A stretch of 64,000 nucleotides of DNA, from positions 74,281,160-74,345,159 of the forward strand of contig OX104130.1 in the NCBI GenBank assembly GCA_944470555.2, in the 5' to 3' direction. The notes under the pieces were generated by a model. That model was given only the letters and a program-made list of their open reading frames with translations, was not told the DNA's origin and searched no databases. The translations under genes and the position numbers were made by a program. Every line of letters begins with the position of its first letter. Within the stretch, counting starts at the first letter, position 1. The DNA comes from Heterobilharzia americana (taxonomy: Eukaryota > Platyhelminthes > Trematoda > Strigeidida > Schistosomatidae). Shown piece by piece: positions 60,621 to 64,000 of this stretch.

Positions 60621-60809
60621 CAAGGAACAACAGTCACCTCCTGTGCAAAGAGTACAAAGTGTTGTTTGAAATTTCTACTCGCCACATGTATCAATATGTA
60701 TCAAGACACATCCATAGGAACCTATATGTAAAAGCGGGTCGATCAATTTGATCCAGTATAACAAAGGTAAATAAAAAGCAATAATAAATAATGGTCACAA
60801 GAGGTGGCT

Positions 60810-60985
60810 ATCGCGTATCAGTTGCCTAGGGGACAACGCCACGTCGTTTGAAGCGAAGGGTGTGGGGTTCCATTCTCAGTGAGAACACCGTCACTCACTA
60901 GGTCTCAGGCCCATTCAGATGACGATTCTCAAGTAGGGTAAAATCTGGATCCTGGATTCCACCACAGGCCACCACCATACAAGTG
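60810..60985 (+). repeat. Sm-alpha-like retroposon with dead hammerhead
   Basis: tRNA-like head (GGGACAACGCC, then GGGGTTCCATTCTCAGTGAG), then ATGACGATTC...GTAAAA in place of the CTGANGA and GAAA cores, then TCCTGGATTCCACCAC tail. Both catalytic cores are mutated. Confidence 0.55.
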
Positions 60986-61179
60986 ACATCCTAATATCTC
61001 AGTGCTCCAATTACTTTTCGTTTGTTGTGTAACAATAATAAGACAAGATCACCGATGAATCTTTTCATATATCGAACTTGTTTATGTATAATTACGATGG
61101 TTCTGTTCATTGCTCTGATGAACACATTAACCCCTCAGGGTTATGTTGCTTGAACCAGCTAAGTCTTAAGTCGCTAACG

Positions 61180-61335
61180 GAGATCACCACACAGTCTTGC
61201 TTGACCTAGGCTTTGTGGTTGTTTGTAGTCTCCGGTAAGTCTTGTTGGCTATCTCAAAGGAACTGATGTTGAATCACATAGCCGAGTCTGTCACTCAGTG
61301 CTGCAGTCTCAGGCTCAGTCACTCGGTTATTCAAA
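61180..61335. repeat. unclassified short repeat (family X)
   Basis: Same motif order as 40225-40400: GACCTAGGCTTTGTGGTTG, GGAACTGATGTTGAATCAC, CACTCAGTGCTGCAG, CACTCGGTTATTC. Confidence 0.5.
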
Positions 61336-61889
61336 CCGCCGTTTTTTTAGATTTGATAAATTGATAGGCGTTTCGTAGTTATCTCCTAGTGTCTTATTTA
61401 CGACAAACAAAGTTGGTACAGTAAATTGGTTTCTAAGACTATAAAGAGAACTTCAAACAGTTTTTCTTTAGATATGATAATAACAAGCATTGTGTAAGCA
61501 TAGGTTGTGACAAACTCTCAGTTGGTTGTGGAAGATTTCATGAAAAGTACTTACTGTTATGGTTAAACACATGGAAATGTGTGTCAATTTTTGGCTGACC
61601 ACGTAGCAGATGGTTTGTTTTTAAGATATGTAACTGTAGGCCAGTACTAATATAAGTTTATAGTTGCACCACTAACAAAAAATAAATGAAAGTCCTAATG
61701 CAGCGTCTAAATGAGGTCAGTAGAATGAGTCCTTTAGGAAGTAAGTGGTTTTCAATTAACTAGAATTAGATTCTTATGTTGCTTTTTGTATCATCCCGTC
61801 GTTAGGTGGACCGAATTGATCGGTCTCTTTTGGCATATGGGCTCGTGTGTGGATGCCTCGATATTGCCTGTGTTTAAGTTATATATTAG
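61336..61889. other. intronic or flanking sequence, unassigned
   Basis: A short block at about 61826-61870 (TGTGTGGATGCCTCGATATT) repeats one at 60470-60505, in both cases beside an Sm-alpha-like copy. Confidence 0.4.
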
Positions 61890-62185
61890 TGATAGGTAGT
61901 GGCTAGCAGTGGAATCCAGGAAGCGCATTTCGTCAGCTGGATGTATTTGTCTATCTACTCAACGACGGGATAACACAAGCAATAGCATTAAAACTATGCC
62001 CGTCGCACAAGGACTGGCTATCATGAGTCAGTGGTCCAGTGGATAACGCTCTGACGTTTGAAACAATCGGTCTCGAGTCCTAGTGGGAACATCATCGTTC
62101 ATTGGGAGACAAGTACATTTAGCTGACGATTCCTAAACACACGTACTGCGTTTCACTGCCAGCCACTATCCATCGTTAATGGAAT
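61890..62185 (+). repeat. Sm-alpha-like retroposons, an antisense piece and a sense copy
   Basis: At 61895-61935 the minus strand reads CTGACGAAATGCGC, meaning the whole of stem II has been deleted between the two core halves. At 62028-62185 a sense copy has the tRNA-like head (CAGTGGATAACGCTCTGACG, TCTCGAGTCCTAGTGGGAAC) and a dead ribozyme around CTGACGATTCC, ending in the CCAGCCACTATCC tail. Confidence 0.55.
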
Positions 62186-63169
62186 TAGGTTCTTGCTATG
62201 AGAAAGTTGCAGTCAGTAATGAAGATCTATTCACCTATTTCTAATTCCTTTTATATGGCAGTATGGAAACTGAAAAAGCTGTTTGTTTGTCAAAAACTCT
62301 CTAGTGCTGATGAACTCTCATTTCTGTAACCATTTCGCTGTTCATAGTACTGTATATTCTTTTCTTGTTCCCAGCGGCACCTTCCTGACATAACAGGAAC
62401 TCGAAGGGTAGGCATTTTGTCAATGCATCTGATAATAACCAGTAAACCTAACTATGATATCATGATGGAAACTTCTTCTGAGTTCAAACTCGGTACTAAG
62501 ATATTCCAAGACTGACCTCACTGTTAGAAAGACTTAAAAACTTTCTAGTTCCTCACAGTTGATGGGTTGGTATTTAGCTTAGATTCAGACCATTTTGAAA
62601 CTGTTATTTCTACGATTCTATGAAAATTACTTTTTTGTCAAACAAGTTCATGCAATAGATGCAATGAATCTTAGAACGGTGGTAACCGTGAAACGAAATT
62701 AGAATCATATCACCTTTACTATGAAATTGAAATCGATACTGTTAAAGTTACGGGTGACTAGGATTTCAGACCTAGACTATTTTCACACAATGGATTAAAA
62801 GTTACGACTAGCTTCCAGTGTATATCTGGCAATAGATGAAATGGATGTTTATCCCCTGGAATTAATTTATTGTTCAAAGTCACTTGCTTTCAACAACACT
62901 TATATAGTTCAGCCACCTTCATCTGAGTCTGATGATCATTACGCCCTATGCATTCTTCTTCACACACTCATACATGGGGATGTGATGCAGTCACCCGTGT
63001 TGTTTTGTTTTTTGCATAAGCATAAGCTATTTTTTGTTATTACGTTCGACTTTGGCTACGTACTAACTTAATCCTTCCCCCCCCCCCCAAAAAAAAACTA
63101 TATTAATCGTCCCCAAACATTAGTTCTCGTTCAGAACTAAACACTGAATAGATTCCGGTGTTAAATTAC
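62186..63169. other. unassigned sequence
   Basis: A 76-codon open stretch at 62841-63071 has no family resemblance. A (C)n(A)n run lies at about 63079-63098. Confidence 0.35.
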
Positions 63170-63310
63170 TCTTTCGTTTGAATTTTAAGGGAGTTATGAA
63201 AAGTTGGAAATGTTTCAAATTGTTATTCATCGTAGACTGACATCAGTTGGAGGAACAAAGGAAACCTGGGAGCACTGGACAGCTTTTTCATCCTGATGGT
63301 CGCGAGGGCA
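63170..63310 (-). repeat. family A ribozyme SINE, antisense, truncated
   Basis: The minus strand keeps GAAAAAGCTGTCCAGTGCTC, the 3' half of the ribozyme, and the tail. The 5' half and tRNA head are deleted. Confidence 0.6.
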
Positions 63311-63369
63311 GTTACTCAACGATGACATTTGGTTGCAGTTACGCTATATCGTGAGCTAACAGAAAATAG

Positions 63370-63570
63370 AAATATTAACCACTGTATTCTGGCTCAGTGG
63401 CTCAATGGTAACGTGCTAGTCATGGAACCTGAAGGTCGCGGGTCCGATCGCTGGCGGAGTCGTGGGTGCGCACTACTGTGGAGTCCCATACTAGGACGAA
63501 ACAGCTGTCCAGTGCTCCCAGGTTTCCTTTGTTCCTCCAAATGATGTTAGTCTACGATGAGTAGGTATTT
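63370..63570 (+). repeat. family A tRNA-derived ribozyme SINE, sense
   Basis: Good A box (TGGCTCAATGG), weakened B box (GGGTCCGATCG), hammerhead block at 63470-63515, and tail CAAATGATGTTAGTCTACG. It faces the truncated antisense copy at 63170. Confidence 0.75.
63470..63515 (+). ncRNA. hammerhead ribozyme with core mutation
   Basis: Stem II GTCC/GGAC, GAAA, stem III AC-AGCT-GU and cleavage C are perfect, but the 5' core is CTGTGGA (A6 changed to U) and stem I has a mismatch next to it. Predicted inactive. Confidence 0.7.
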
Positions 63571-63639
63571 CGTTTGTTGATGAATTTCACCGATTATTCA
63601 TACTTTAAGATAAACGATTTCATTATATTTACATAGTGT

Positions 63640-63930
63640 AATTAGAAGATGTGATTGGAGAACATGTATCTAAATGGATTCAAAAACAAATGGAGTGTGA
63701 AACCATGATAAGTCCCACGTGATAGATGACTCTCTTCATCTATAGTGAAACATATTTTTGAAAGGTCACATATTATTGTTCAAATAGCTTTCAAGGTTTA
63801 ATATATGGAAGCAGTACGCGACGCACATCGAAATTTGCGAGAACAATAGCCATACACAAACTGAAACCACCTTTGTGTGTACAAAAACAATTTGTTCTTG
63901 TACTACACCTACCTTGGTAAAATTTGTTTT
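63640..63930 (+). pseudogene. PLE extreme C-terminus relic
   Basis: Reads VSKWIQKQMEC, then in another frame YGSSTRR and KLKPPLCVQKQFVLVLHLPW, the same ending as 12985-13270. No upstream PLE domains are seen in the preceding kilobase. Confidence 0.65.
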
Positions 63931-64000
63931 CTTACCAAGATTAGGATCAATTATATCACTTCCTTTTTGTTCTTATCTTTCCTAATTTCAATCCCGTGTT

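Noticed and set aside
62841..63071. Open stretch considered as the next TRPM exon
   Set aside because: No resemblance to the TRPM post-TRP or NUDT9H region, and no splice sites in the phase needed after 59709.

Overview
The window looks like a piece of a blood-fluke (Schistosoma-type) nuclear genome. It is AT-rich, gene-poor and packed with decayed retroelements of kinds known from schistosomes: RTE- and CR1-clade LINEs, Penelope-like elements (PLEs), a Ty3/Gypsy-type Gag relic, and short tRNA-derived retroposons carrying hammerhead ribozymes of the Sm-alpha style. No bacterial gene, CRISPR array, rRNA or intact single-copy tRNA gene is visible. Genus assignment is inferred from repeat content and protein style, not from a search.

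The only host gene I can support is one TRPM-family cation channel on the + strand. I place twelve exons with consistent splice phases: 407-519, 4653-4753, 22587-22812, 23552-23653, 31420-31526, 36182-36251, 37777-37905, 45977-46498, 50212-50335, 52845-52958, 55076-55202 and 59498 to about 59709. They cover the end of the TRPM cytoplasmic homology region, S1 to S6, the pore and the TRP helix. The N-terminus lies before the window and the C-terminus after it. The four residues of the TRPM2/4/5/8-type calcium site are present. The S1, S4 and TRP-helix positions suggest a relative of the praziquantel-responsive schistosome TRPM, but orthology is unproven.

The introns are a graveyard of nested elements. 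Three near-identical RTE LINEs (7458-10706, 18487-21732, 28044-31185) have full-length 5' ends and clean 10-12 bp target-site duplications, yet share the same disabling frameshifts. An older copy sits at 55913-58981, with six truncated relatives elsewhere. RTE copy 1 is inserted in a PLE that runs from about 7140 to 11965. A second RTE family (15700, 38513, 53480) shares an in-frame stop between its two younger copies. Sense PLE pieces lie at 2940, 5740, 12985 and 63640. A different PLE lineage lies antisense at 44170 and 46985-48232. Antisense CR1 and Gypsy Gag relics lie at 33500-34185 and 40800-41697.

The most unusual layer is catalytic RNA. At least two retroposon families and one separate locus carry hammerhead ribozymes. 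Three copies (24712-24757, 49709-49754 minus, 50053-50096) keep the whole conserved core and all three stems; other copies show stepwise loss. Two of the ribozyme-bearing copies form a head-to-head inverted pair just upstream of the exon encoding S5.
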